A DNA stretch of 64,000 nt, taken from NCBI RefSeq assembly GCF_003350925.1, contig NZ_KZ857174.1, positions 563,484-627,483 of the forward strand, read 5' to 3'. Positions within the stretch are counted from its first letter, which is position 1; each line of letters starts with the position of its first letter. Source of the stretch: Dyella tabacisoli (GTDB lineage: Bacteria > Pseudomonadota > Gammaproteobacteria > Xanthomonadales > Rhodanobacteraceae). A program made the translations under genes and the position numbers. Shown here one piece after another: positions 46,513-55,077 of this stretch. The notes below the pieces were generated by a model. The model saw only the letters and a list, made by a program, of their open reading frames with translations, was not told the DNA's origin and made no database searches.

Positions 46513-47148
46513 TTAGGCCCCCAGGCGCTGCAGCGCATCCGACTCGATGATGCGCAAGCCGGGTTCATCGTCTTGTGCGAGCCGCCATAACGCGCTGGCC
46601 AGCGTGCTTGCCTCGATACCGCTCCAGCGCTTGGGCAGGATGCGTGAGAGCGGGGCCAATCGATCGCCTAGCCGTGGCTTGGCGCGGCCGAGCAACAACG
46701 AGGGGCGCACGATGGTCAACTGCGGCCAGCCTTGCTCCTGCAGCGCTTGCTCCAATTCGCCTTTGACGCGGTTGTAGAAGACTCGCGACGTGGGGTCGGC
46801 GCCCAATGAGCTAATCAGCAAATAGTGTCGTGCCCCCAGCGTCAATGCCTGCCTGCCTAAGGCCAACGGCAGCTCGTAATCGATCATGCGAAAGGCTTCA
46901 CGTGAACCCGCCTGACGAATGGTGGTACCAAGACAGCAGAAAACCGCATCGACCGTTCCACGCAGTTGCGGCACCAGACGACTCAGCACGCCCACCGGGT
47001 TCTGCAGCCGCGGATGCGCCTGCAAGGCCCGTCGCGTCGGCGCAAGCACCTGCGGCGCGGCAGGATCGTCGAGCAGCCGCTGCAATAGATGGCCGCCGGT
47101 CAAACCCGTGGCACCGGCAAGCAGGACGTGGCGTGGCGTGGTGGTCAT
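46513..47148 (-). CDS. NAD(P)-binding SDR/HTATIP2-like oxidoreductase
   Basis: A 211-aa atypical SDR with the dinucleotide motif [20 protein letters not shown], then [42 protein letters not shown] (YxxxK) and [10 protein letters not shown]. Homologous to HTATIP2/YbjT-type NAD(P)H-binding proteins of unknown substrate. ATG 47148 is favoured; GTG 47160 is an alternative. It is downstream of phnM but separated by 110 bp with a hairpin, so it is probably not part of the phn operon. Confidence 0.87.
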   Translation of the reverse strand: MTTTPRHVLLAGATGLTGGHLLQRLLDDPAAPQVLAPTRRALQAHPRLQNPVGVLSRLVPQLRGTVDAVFCCLGTTIRQAGSREAFRMIDYELPLALGRQALTLGARHYLLISSLGADPTSRVFYNRVKGELEQALQEQGWPQLTIVRPSLLLGRAKPRLGDRLAPLSRILPKRWSGIEASTLASALWRLAQDDEPGLRIIESDALQRLGA

Positions 47149-47170
47149 GCGATCAGTCACTCCGGCGATA

Positions 47171-47188
47171 GCCCCGGTGTGCCGGGGC
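47171..47188 (-). terminator. G/C hairpin downstream of phnM
   Basis: GCCCCGG-TGTG-CCGGGGC, a 7-bp stem about 70 bp past the phnM stop on the minus strand, without T-run. It may end the phn transcript. Confidence 0.35.
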
Positions 47189-47258
47189 CAGGAGAGCACG
47201 ATAGCGCGTCAGGGGCGGCGAAGTTAGCGCAGAAACGTGTGCCCCGGCCTTTACCTTA

Positions 47259-48401
47259 TTAAAAGCTCCGTTCGCCGCGGACCCACACATTGCGCACCAC
47301 CGGCATATCGCCCACCGCACGCATGCGCACCAGGTCGGCGCGATAACCCAGCCTGATCTGTCCGCGATCCTGAAAGCCCAGGGCTTGCGCCGGGTTGCCG
47401 GCGACAGTGGCGATGGCGCGCGGCATCGACCAGCCCGCCTGGGTGTGCAGCATCAAGGCGCCGTGTAGCAGGCTGGCTGGTACGTAGTCGGACGACAGCA
47501 TGTCGAGGCGGTCGGTGTGGGCCAGCTCCATCGCGGCGACGTTGCCGGAGTGCGAGCCGCCGCGGACGACATTGGGGGCGCCCATTACGGTGGTCAGGCC
47601 GAGTTTGCGGGCGGCTTCGGCGGCTTCGTGGGTGGTGGGGAATTCGGAAATGCTCACGCCGATACGGTGCGCGTGTTCAACCTGTTGCACATCGGTATCG
47701 TCGTGGCTGGCCAGCACGATGTCCTTGCCTTTGGCCATCGCCAACACCGCGCTTTCGTGGCGTGAGCTAAAGGTGGCTTGTTGATCCACGCGACGGCTTA
47801 CCATGTCGGTGAATTCGTCTTCGGTCCAGCTCGTGCGGTTTTTGCTGTAGTACTTGCGGTATTGCTGGATGTCGCGATATTGGCGCTGGCCGGGGGTGTG
47901 ATCCATCAGCGACATCAGGCGCACGCTGCTGTGATCCATCAGTGGTTCGAGTGCTTCGAGCAGGCGTGGATAGGCCAGCTCACAGCGCAAGTGAATCCAG
48001 TGATCGGCACGCAACGCACCGCTGGCCTGGCCGGCGAGAATCGCATCGTAAGTGCCGCGCAGGGTTTCGATGCGCACGCTTTCCTCTTCGAGGTCGCCCA
48101 CCGACAAAGCATCGAAGACGGTGGTGATGCCGGCGGCGACGACTTGCGCGTCATGGGTGAGCACGGCGGGCAGGGCGGGCCAGATCACGCCGGCGCGAGG
48201 CATCAGGTGTTTTTCGAGGTTGTCGGTATGCAGTTCGATCAGTCCGGGGACGACGTAGTCGCCTTCGCAGTCGATGGCGCCGGGGGCCTGGGTCGGGCCT
48301 TCGTCAATCAATCGGATAACGCCATTGCGGGCGATCAAGGTGCCGTGCAACACCGTGTTGTCGAGCACGATGCGGGCGTTGGTCAGAACGAGGTCGGTCA
48401 T
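47259..48401 (-). CDS. phnM: Alpha-D-ribose 1-methylphosphonate 5-triphosphate diphosphatase PhnM
   Basis: An amidohydrolase-fold enzyme of the C-P lyase pathway that releases pyrophosphate from ribose 1-methylphosphonate 5-triphosphate. The 380-aa length matches E. coli PhnM (378). Metal-site segments are GLIELHTDNLEKH and ASHDDTD, with SEFPTTHEAAEAAR and GAPNVVRGGSHSGNV as family signatures. It lies 62 bp after phnL and ends the minus-strand phn operon. Confidence 0.96.
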   Translation of the reverse strand: MTDLVLTNARIVLDNTVLHGTLIARNGVIRLIDEGPTQAPGAIDCEGDYVVPGLIELHTDNLEKHLMPRAGVIWPALPAVLTHDAQVVAAGITTVFDALSVGDLEEESVRIETLRGTYDAILAGQASGALRADHWIHLRCELAYPRLLEALEPLMDHSSVRLMSLMDHTPGQRQYRDIQQYRKYYSKNRTSWTEDEFTDMVSRRVDQQATFSSRHESAVLAMAKGKDIVLASHDDTDVQQVEHAHRIGVSISEFPTTHEAAEAARKLGLTTVMGAPNVVRGGSHSGNVAAMELAHTDRLDMLSSDYVPASLLHGALMLHTQAGWSMPRAIATVAGNPAQALGFQDRGQIRLGYRADLVRMRAVGDMPVVRNVWVRGERSF

Positions 48402-48463
48402 GGCTTCATTTTCTCTAAAGTCGGCGTCGCTAAGATTCGGTATCTCTAGTTATTCAGGCGGCT

Positions 48464-49171
48464 TCAAGCTGGCGCATCGGCAAGTGCTTGCATAGAAAAA
48501 AGCCGAGTAGCCACGCGATCGCGCATATCTTCGTCGTGAAAGATGCCAAGCACAGCGGAGCCGGCGCTGCGCGCCTCTTCCAGCAATTGCGCCACCACGG
48601 CGCGGTTATCGGCATCGAGCGAGGCAGTGGGCTCGTCCAGCAGCAGTATCGGGCGTCGCACGATCAAACCACGGGCAATGTTTACACGCTGCTGCTCGCC
48701 ACCTGAGAAGGTGCCGGGCGGCAATCGCCACAGTCGCTCGGGGACGTTGAGTCGATGCAGCAGGGCGCCGGCCCGTTGCTGTGCTTCCACGGCCGAGGCG
48801 CCGCTTTCGATCAATGGCTCGGCCACGATATCCAGTGTCGGCACGCGTGGAATCACCCGCAGAAACTGGCTGACGTAACCCAGTGTGCGCCGGCGTACAT
48901 CGAGTACTTGATGCGGCGTGGCCTGGGCCAGATCGAGCCAGTCGCTGTCATGGCGCACGCGCACCGCGCCGTGGCTGGTACGGTAGTTGGCATAAATTAC
49001 CCGCAGCAACGTACTTTTGCCGGCGCCGGAAGGGCCGGAAAGTACTACGCATTCGCCGGCGTGCACATCGAGATCGAGCGCGTCGAGTACGTTCAAGCGA
49101 GCGCCGTGCTGGTGATGCAGCTCGAAGAACTTGGCGAGGCCACGAAGTTGAAGCATGAGGGGGGCGGTCAT
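48464..49171 (-). CDS. phnL: C-P lyase ABC-type protein PhnL
   Basis: A 235-aa ABC ATPase of the C-P lyase machinery rather than a transporter. Walker A is LSGPSGAGKSTLLR, signature FSGGEQQRVNIARG, Walker B ILLLDEPTASLD, H-loop FHDED. In E. coli PhnL partners PhnK on the core complex. It starts within the phnK stop (ATGA). Confidence 0.95.
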   Translation of the reverse strand: MTAPLMLQLRGLAKFFELHHQHGARLNVLDALDLDVHAGECVVLSGPSGAGKSTLLRVIYANYRTSHGAVRVRHDSDWLDLAQATPHQVLDVRRRTLGYVSQFLRVIPRVPTLDIVAEPLIESGASAVEAQQRAGALLHRLNVPERLWRLPPGTFSGGEQQRVNIARGLIVRRPILLLDEPTASLDADNRAVVAQLLEEARSAGSAVLGIFHDEDMRDRVATRLFSMQALADAPA

Positions 49172-49938
49172 GTGGTCAGCACCGAGGAAACGAGTAGTTG
49201 GGTATAGGGGTGCTGCGGGTCGTCGAGGATCTGATCGGTCAGCCCGGTTTCGACGACGCGGCCGCCTTGCATCACCATCGTGCGCGCAGCGAGCAAACGC
49301 GCTACCGCCAGATCATGAGTGACCATGACCGCGGCCAGTCCAAGTTCGTTCACCAGCCGCCGCAACAAGTCGAGAATGCGCGCCTGCACCGAGACATCCA
49401 GGCCGGCGGTGGGTTCGTCCATAAAGACCAGGCGCGGCTGTGTCACTAGCGTGCGGGCAATCTGCAAGCGTTGCTGCATACCGCCGGAGAACCCCGTAGG
49501 CGCGTCGTCGATACGCGAAGGGTCAATCTCCACCCGCTCCAGCCAGCCCTTGGCGATGTCACGCAGACGGCCATAGTCACGCATGCCCAGCGCCATCAGT
49601 CGCTCGGCCACGTTGGCGCCGGCGCTGACATTAAGGCGCAGGCCGTCGCGGGGATTTTGCGTGACGAAGCCCCATTCCTCACGGGCCAGGCGGCGGCGAT
49701 CGGCTTCGCTCAAGGCGCCGATGTCCAGCCAGCGACCATCGCGCTGGCGATAGCGAACCGTGCCGGCAGTGGGCTCCAATTGCGCGGCCACGGTGTTGAG
49801 CAGGGTCGACTTGCCCGAGCCCGATTCGCCGACGATGCATAGCAGTTCGCCGGGACGCAGATCAAAGTCCACATCCTGACAGCCGATACGCTGCCCGTAA
49901 TGGCGGCTCAAGTTGCGTACTTGCAGCAGAGCATTCAT
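49168..49938 (-). CDS. phnK: C-P lyase ABC-type protein PhnK
   Basis: A 256-aa ABC ATPase that docks on the PhnGHIJ core through PhnJ. It has Walker A VGESGSGKSTLLN, the signature FSGGMQQRLQIARTL and Walker B LVFMDEPTAGLD. The sequence WGFVTQNPRDGLRLNVSAGANVAERLM is characteristic of PhnK. It overlaps phnJ and phnL by 4 bp each. Confidence 0.96.
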   Translation of the reverse strand: MNALLQVRNLSRHYGQRIGCQDVDFDLRPGELLCIVGESGSGKSTLLNTVAAQLEPTAGTVRYRQRDGRWLDIGALSEADRRRLAREEWGFVTQNPRDGLRLNVSAGANVAERLMALGMRDYGRLRDIAKGWLERVEIDPSRIDDAPTGFSGGMQQRLQIARTLVTQPRLVFMDEPTAGLDVSVQARILDLLRRLVNELGLAAVMVTHDLAVARLLAARTMVMQGGRVVETGLTDQILDDPQHPYTQLLVSSVLTT

Positions 49939-50774
49939 GACGGCATCTCCGCCTGACGTTGGCCGCAGTAATCGGTGTCGGAGCAGACGAACATGCGCGT
50001 GCCCTGGTCATCGACGACGACTTCGTCCAGGTAACTTTTGCCGGAACCGCACAGGGCACAGGTTTCCTCCCATTGCTGGATCTCGAACGGGTGATCGTCA
50101 AAGGCCAGGCTTTCCACCTTGGTATAGGGCGGAATCGCGTAAAGACGTTTCTCGCGTCCGGCACCAAACAGCATCAAGGCCGGCGAGTGGTCCAGCTTGG
50201 GGTTATCGAACTTCGGGATCGGTGAAGGCGAGGTGAGGAAGCGGCCATCCACCAGCACCGGGTAGTCGTAACTTGTTGCGATATGCCCGTATTGAGCGAT
50301 GTCTTCGTACAGCTTCACGTGCATCAATCCATAGTCGGCCAGTGCATGCAGAGTGCGGGTTTCGGCCTCGCGCGGCTCCAGCGTGCGCAGCGGCTCGGGT
50401 TCCGGTACCTGAAACACCAGAATCTGATCTTCGCGCAGCGATGTTTCGGGAATGCGATGGCGGGTCTGAATAACGCTCGCTTCGCTGGTCCGCTCGGTCG
50501 TAGCCACGCCCGCCACGCGGGAAAAGAAGCGGCGGATATTGACCGCGTTGGTGGTGTCGTCGGCGCCCTGGTCGATCACTTTCAGTACATCATCCGGCCC
50601 CAGCAGGGCAGCGGTGACCTGGATGCCGCCGGTACCCCAGCCATAAGGCAGCGGCATTTCGCGGCTGCCGAACGGTACCTGATAGCCGGGGATCGCCACC
50701 GCCTTGAGCAGCGCGCGGCGCAGCATGCGCTTGGTGTTTTCGTCGAGAAAGGCGAAGTTGTAGCTCGGCGTCAT
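49935..50774 (-). CDS. phnJ: C-P lyase radical SAM catalytic subunit PhnJ
   Basis: Cleaves the C-P bond of ribose 1-phosphonate 5-phosphate by glycyl/thiyl radical chemistry. The 279-aa protein has the unusual cluster set Cys239, Cys242, Cys264 and Cys270 (C-x2-C-x21-C-x5-C), as in E. coli PhnJ, and the N-terminal AIPGYQVPFGSREMPLPYGWGTGG, containing the glycine proposed to carry the radical. All key residues are present, so the enzyme should be active. It overlaps phnI and phnK. Confidence 0.97.
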   Translation of the reverse strand: MTPSYNFAFLDENTKRMLRRALLKAVAIPGYQVPFGSREMPLPYGWGTGGIQVTAALLGPDDVLKVIDQGADDTTNAVNIRRFFSRVAGVATTERTSEASVIQTRHRIPETSLREDQILVFQVPEPEPLRTLEPREAETRTLHALADYGLMHVKLYEDIAQYGHIATSYDYPVLVDGRFLTSPSPIPKFDNPKLDHSPALMLFGAGREKRLYAIPPYTKVESLAFDDHPFEIQQWEETCALCGSGKSYLDEVVVDDQGTRMFVCSDTDYCGQRQAEMPS

Positions 50775-51925
50775 GACTGCGCCTCCACCGACAGGCGTTG
50801 ATCGAATGCCTGCTCTGTAGCGACGGCATGCTCTTTAACCACGGGCTCGGCTATCGGGGTATTCGCCGTGCGCGCATGTTGTGCGCTCAAGGTGCGCAGC
50901 AGTGACAGCTCGGCTTGGAAATCCACGTAGTGCGGCAGCTTCAGATGCTGCACAAAGCCGGAGGCTTCGACGCTGTCCGAATGCGACAACACAAACTCCT
51001 GGTTTTGTGCCGGCGCATACGAGGTTTCACCCAGCTCGTCGCAGCGCAACGAACGATCGACCAGCGCCATCGACATGGCCTTGCGCTCGCTTTCGCCCAT
51101 GCTCAGGCCATAGCCGCGCGTGAACTGCGGCGGCAAACCGTTACCGCCGTGAAACTGATTAATCATCTGGCACTCGGTAAGGGTGATCGAGCCGATTTCG
51201 ATGGCAAAGCCCAGCTCTTCCGGGCACACCAGCACATCGACTTCGCCCATGCGGATTTCGCCGGCAAAGGGATGGCTCTCGGCGTAACCGCGTTGGGTGG
51301 AATAAGCCATGCCCAGTAGAAAACCTTCATCGCCGCGCGCCAGGTTCTGCATGCGGGTAGCCCGGTCGGCAGGGAACATCAGCGGTTCGCGGGTCAGGTC
51401 GATCGGCTCTGGATCACTGCCGGCATCGATGCGTTCAATCAACGCCTCGGCATCGAGCAAATCGAGTACGCGCGGCATCGATGCGGCGAGTGGCTCTTCC
51501 GCTTCAACGACAGTAGCCGGGATGGTCGGCCCGAATTCCAGCAAACGCTGGGTGTAGTCATAAGTGGGGCCGAGCACCTGTCCGCCAGGGACATCCTTGA
51601 ACGTACCTGAGACACGCCGACGCACGCGCATTGCCGTGGTATCGAGCGCTTCGGTGTAGCCAAAGCGGGGCAGGGTGGTGCGATAAGCGCGCAGCAAAAA
51701 GATCGCTTCCAACATGTCGCCGGCGGCCTGGCGTATCGCCAGTGCGGCCAGCTCTTCGTCGTACAGCGAGCCCTCTTGCATCACCCGCGCAACGCCCAGG
51801 CGTAGCTGTTGACGGATCTGCGCCAGCTCCAGTTCCGGCACGGCGGTATCGCCGCGTCGCGCTTCGGCGAGTAATTCCAGCGAACGGGCGATCGCCTGCT
51901 CGCCGCCTTTCACGGCAACGTACAT
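50771..51925 (-). CDS. phnI: C-P lyase subunit PhnI
   Basis: A 384-aa subunit that with PhnG, H and L converts ATP and a phosphonate into the ribose 1-phosphonate triphosphate. It begins MYVAVKGGEQAI, the standard PhnI N-terminus, and contains VLVCPEELGFAIEIGSITLTECQ and QFHGGNGLPPQFTRGYG. It is about 30 residues longer than the E. coli protein, mainly at the C-terminus. It follows the phnH stop directly and overlaps phnJ by 4 bp. Confidence 0.96.
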   Translation of the reverse strand: MYVAVKGGEQAIARSLELLAEARRGDTAVPELELAQIRQQLRLGVARVMQEGSLYDEELAALAIRQAAGDMLEAIFLLRAYRTTLPRFGYTEALDTTAMRVRRRVSGTFKDVPGGQVLGPTYDYTQRLLEFGPTIPATVVEAEEPLAASMPRVLDLLDAEALIERIDAGSDPEPIDLTREPLMFPADRATRMQNLARGDEGFLLGMAYSTQRGYAESHPFAGEIRMGEVDVLVCPEELGFAIEIGSITLTECQMINQFHGGNGLPPQFTRGYGLSMGESERKAMSMALVDRSLRCDELGETSYAPAQNQEFVLSHSDSVEASGFVQHLKLPHYVDFQAELSLLRTLSAQHARTANTPIAEPVVKEHAVATEQAFDQRLSVEAQS

Positions 51926-52501
51926 TCAACTCTCCAGCGTGCGGGTCGTACGCGGCAGTGCGGCCACGTGGTTGGCGCTAACGAAATACACATCGATGCC
52001 CAGCGGCAGCAGCGCGGCCATGGCGGCGCGTTGTTGCCAGAAGCGCTGGGGCAGGCCATCAATCGAAAGCTGTGCGCTATCGCGAATGCCGGGGCCGGTA
52101 AAGCGTGCGCCGGCATCGGTACGAAACCCCGCCACTTGTACGATCAGGCTGGCCGAGCGATCGGGATAGCGCATGTCGCCGTGCGCAAAGGCTTCCAGCG
52201 GCGGCATGGATGCAGGTTCCGAAATCAACGCGAAATCCGCTTCGGCAGGCTTTTCGACCAGCCGAGTGCCGGTATGGAAACGCAAGTGTTGCGCCGCCTC
52301 CTCGTTCGGCTGCTGCAGCCATACCGCGGTGGTGGTGTCGCATAGCGTCAGCAGCACGGCCATGGCGGCCGGCGCGATCGGTGCGGGCGAAGGCGGCAGC
52401 AGCGGCAGCTCGCGTGGCTGCATCGGGCGGGCCATCGCTTGCAATAGCTCGCGGAAATTGCGCTGGCTGTCGAAAACGGGATCAGCAAAAGCGGCAAGCA
52501 T
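51926..52501 (-). CDS. phnH: C-P lyase subunit PhnH
   Basis: A 191-aa core subunit, a degenerate PLP-transferase fold without catalytic residues. The N-terminus FADPVFDSQRNFRELLQAMARPM and the C-terminal GIDVYFVSANHVAALPRTTR are typical. It overlaps phnG by 1 bp (TAATG) and is followed by phnI without a gap. Confidence 0.95.
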   Translation of the reverse strand: MLAAFADPVFDSQRNFRELLQAMARPMQPRELPLLPPSPAPIAPAAMAVLLTLCDTTTAVWLQQPNEEAAQHLRFHTGTRLVEKPAEADFALISEPASMPPLEAFAHGDMRYPDRSASLIVQVAGFRTDAGARFTGPGIRDSAQLSIDGLPQRFWQQRAAMAALLPLGIDVYFVSANHVAALPRTTRTLES

Positions 52502-52947
52502 TATTCACCCCTCACGACAGTAAAGAACTCCACCTTGCTGGCGGCGGCCTTGCGGCTGGCCGCTTCGCGCCGCGCCTGCAGGGCCAGCCGCAGCGGTTCC
52601 AGTACGCGCTCGCTAAGACGCGGGCGCTGCTCGTTGTCCTGCAATAGCGCATCGGCATAGGCGGCCAGTTCGGCGTGGCGGGTATGGCCGCCGCGCACCC
52701 AGGCGTGGCCGATACGAGTGCCGACCTGCACGCTGCAGCGGGTTACGGTGATTTCGCCGAGATTGAATTGCGGGCCAGTGCCACCGACACGGCCGCGCAA
52801 CATATACAAGCCAGTCTGTGGCGGTCGCAGCCAGGTGATATCGGCGGGCAGAGCGAATGCTTCCATCGCTGCGGCCAGCTCGGCTGGCTCGGCCTGCGCC
52901 AGCAATGACATCCATTGCGCGCGTGCCAAGTGGGGGGAGGAGTCCAT
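52501..52947 (-). CDS. phnG: C-P lyase subunit PhnG
   Basis: A 148-aa core subunit, first gene of the minus-strand operon. Family features are RAQWMSLLAQAEPAEL and FNLGEITVTRCSVQ with GHAWVRGGHTRHAEL. ATG 52947 has AAGGAA about 6 nt upstream and fits E. coli PhnG length (150 aa); the ATG at 52968 would add seven weak residues. It is divergent from phnF across a 146-bp region with a GntR-type operator. Confidence 0.95.
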   Translation of the reverse strand: MDSSPHLARAQWMSLLAQAEPAELAAAMEAFALPADITWLRPPQTGLYMLRGRVGGTGPQFNLGEITVTRCSVQVGTRIGHAWVRGGHTRHAELAAYADALLQDNEQRPRLSERVLEPLRLALQARREAASRKAAASKVEFFTVVRGE

Positions 52948-52971
52948 GTGGGTTCCTTGGTTTGTCACATT

Positions 52972-52989
52972 TGTCTAGTTATCTATACA
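52972..52989. promoter_or_regulatory. Candidate PhnF operator
   Basis: TGTCTAG-TTAT-CTATACA is a 7-4-7 inverted repeat with one mismatch, in the phnG-phnF divergent region. Its form (GTnTA...TAnAC ends) suits the HutC-type GntR regulators to which PhnF belongs. It is 25 bp upstream of phnG and about 105 bp from phnF. Confidence 0.6.
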
Positions 52990-53093
52990 GGCCGGGGCGT
53001 GGGGACCCCTTGCAAGACACATTTCAGCAGGCCAGCGTGCCGCTGCCGTGACGGTGAATAGACAGGCGGGTGAACTGGTATGAGGGCAGTGGC

Positions 53094-53825
53094 ATGAGTG
53101 AAATCGAACGGGGGCGCGGTATCGCGCTATGGAGTCAGATCGGCGAGATCCTCGCCGAGGACATCCTCAAAGGGCGCTTGCGCCAGGGCGACCAGCTACC
53201 ATCGGCACAGGAGCTGGCAGCTCGCTTCGACGTCAACCGGCACACGGTACGCCGGGCCATGGCGGCATTGGAGCAGCGCAACCTGGTGCGCACCGAGCAA
53301 GGGCGCGGCACCTTTGTGCAGGAACAGACGCTGGATTACGCGATCAGCAAGCGCACCCGCTTCACCCAAAATATGCGCAATCTCAATGTCGAGGCCGATA
53401 TCGAGATTCTTGAGGATGCTCGCGAGATCCCGCCGACCCAGGTTGCCGAAGCCCTGGGGCTGGGGCGCAGCGAATATGTTTATCGCATCGACACCTTGAG
53501 TCATGCCGATGGGCATATCGTCGATCACAGCACGGCTTATTTTCCCGCAATGCGCTTTCCTGGCCTGCCCGAGGTGTATCGGCGTCTACAGTCGGTTACC
53601 CGCACGTTGAGCGAGTTCGGCGTCAACGATTATGTGCGCAAGCACACGCGTGTTTCCGCGCGATTGCCCGAAGCGGCCACCGCCAAGCTGATGAAGCAAT
53701 TACCGAATCGACCCGTGCTGCATGTGCAATCGATCAATGCCGATCCACGCGGCATGCCTGTGCAATACGGCATCACGCGCTTCTCCGGCGATTGGGTGCA
53801 ACTTATCTTAATGGCGGACGATTGA
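53094..53825 (+). CDS. phnF: GntR/UTRA transcriptional regulator PhnF
   Basis: A 243-aa HutC-type regulator: N-terminal winged HTH (LPSAQELAARFDVNRHTVRRAMAALEQRNLVRTEQGRGTFV) and C-terminal UTRA ligand domain (about residues 95-240). It likely represses the divergent phnGHIJKLM operon and itself, with a phosphonate or phosphate-derived ligand. ATG 53094 has GAGGG 7 nt upstream. Its stop overlaps the DUF1045 start (TGATG). Confidence 0.93.
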   Translation: MSEIERGRGIALWSQIGEILAEDILKGRLRQGDQLPSAQELAARFDVNRHTVRRAMAALEQRNLVRTEQGRGTFVQEQTLDYAISKRTRFTQNMRNLNVEADIEILEDAREIPPTQVAEALGLGRSEYVYRIDTLSHADGHIVDHSTAYFPAMRFPGLPEVYRRLQSVTRTLSEFGVNDYVRKHTRVSARLPEAATAKLMKQLPNRPVLHVQSINADPRGMPVQYGITRFSGDWVQLILMADD

Positions 53826-54481
53826 TGCGCTACGCGATTTACTACTGCCCCGCAGCGGGTAGCGAACTGGATCGTTTTGGTCAGGACTGGTTGGCGACCA
53901 GTGAATTGCCTGGCATTACTTCAGCGCGAATAGGCGAGCTATTACGCGATGCGCGACGCTACGGCTGGCATGCGACTATCCATGCGCCGTTCGTACTGAC
54001 TGCTGGCATGAGTTACCAAGATCTGCGCCAGGCCGTTGCGGCCGTCGCGCAGAGCTTTACTCCCTTTGCGCTGCCCCTGAAGCTCGATCGGTTGGCCGGT
54101 TTTCTAGCTCTGCGCCCGTCGAGTGAGCATGTTGCGATAGATGCGTTGGCGGCGGCGTGCGTGCAGGCACTTGAGCCGATGCGGGCGCTGATCGACGAGC
54201 TGGCGAAACAGCGCCGTGCCATGGGTCTGGATGCCACCGAACTCGCCTTGCTGAATCGCTACGGTTACCCCTACGTACTCGATCGCTATCGCTTTCATAT
54301 GACCTTGTCGGCGCCGGCTACGCCGCTTGAAGAGCAAATCCTGCACCAGGCGCTGGAGCCGCTAGTGACAAAGCTTTCATCGGCGCTGATCGATACTTTA
54401 TCCATCTGCCGCGAAGCCTCGCCGGGCGCGGATTTCGAACTGATTGAACGGATGCCATTGCGCATGGAGAAGAGGGCGTGA
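53825..54481 (+). CDS. DUF1045 2H-phosphoesterase-like phosphonate-metabolism protein
   Basis: A 218-aa protein of the DUF1045 family (putative phosphonate-operon protein). The two H-x-T-x motifs of 2H phosphoesterases are present at residues 49-52 (HATI) and 158-161 (HMTL), so a cyclic phosphodiester hydrolase is likely. It starts in the phnF stop and ends in the phnN start. phnP is absent from this locus, so this protein may perform PhnP's step, opening 5-phosphoribosyl 1,2-cyclic phosphate to ribose 1,5-bisphosphate, the substrate of PhnN. That assignment is inference. Confidence 0.9.
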   Translation: MRYAIYYCPAAGSELDRFGQDWLATSELPGITSARIGELLRDARRYGWHATIHAPFVLTAGMSYQDLRQAVAAVAQSFTPFALPLKLDRLAGFLALRPSSEHVAIDALAAACVQALEPMRALIDELAKQRRAMGLDATELALLNRYGYPYVLDRYRFHMTLSAPATPLEEQILHQALEPLVTKLSSALIDTLSICREASPGADFELIERMPLRMEKRA

Positions 54482-55077
54482 ACGAAGGGCGTCTGTACTA
54501 CGTAATGGGTCCGTCCGGCGCAGGTAAAGACAGCGTGCTGGGCTGGGTGCGCGAGCATGGCATTCCTCATGGTGTGCTTTGCGCACATCGCTATATCACC
54601 CGGCCCGCGCATGCCGGAGGCGAAAACCACGTCGCGCTGAGCGATGCGGAATTTCAATCGCGCACACATCGTGGCCTGTTCGCGCTGACCTGGCAGGCGC
54701 ATGGATTGCACTACGGTATCGGCCGCGAGATCGAGCACTGGATGGGTCGCGGCGCCGATGTATTGGTCAACGGTTCGCGCGATGCCTACACTCTGGCTTG
54801 CGAGCGCTTCCCTGCCATGCAGCCTGTGTTGATTACCGCCAATCGCGATGTCATCGCCGCGCGCCTGACGGCACGCGGGCGTGAGACGACGGCCGACATC
54901 GCTGCCCGATTAGCGCGATGCGATGCTTATCAAGCACCGTTGGGCGCATGGGTGATTCATAACAACGGCAGCGTGGCTGAGGCCGGGGCCACCTTGCTGG
55001 AAGCGATCTATAAGTCGGGCGCGGTGGCCGAGCGAGACGGCAATGCTAAAAATAAGAGTGGCTCAAGGCCGTGTTGA
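54478..55077 (+). CDS. phnN: Ribose 1,5-bisphosphokinase PhnN
   Basis: Phosphorylates ribose 1,5-bisphosphate to PRPP, the last step of the C-P lyase pathway. The 199-aa guanylate-kinase-like protein has Walker A VMGPSGAGKDSVLG, then HRYITRPAHAGGENHVALSDAEF. It begins with GTG inside the DUF1045 stop. About 14 C-terminal residues are longer than in E. coli. Its last 15 bp overlap the convergent hypothetical gene. Confidence 0.95.
   Translation: MNEGRLYYVMGPSGAGKDSVLGWVREHGIPHGVLCAHRYITRPAHAGGENHVALSDAEFQSRTHRGLFALTWQAHGLHYGIGREIEHWMGRGADVLVNGSRDAYTLACERFPAMQPVLITANRDVIAARLTARGRETTADIAARLARCDAYQAPLGAWVIHNNGSVAEAGATLLEAIYKSGAVAERDGNAKNKSGSRPC

Noticed and set aside
52956-52980. Possible Pho box upstream of phnG (two TGTC half-sites)
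   Set aside because: The half-sites are 9 nt apart instead of the 11-nt period of PhoB sites and lack the A/T spacer; the inverted repeat next to it explains the region better.
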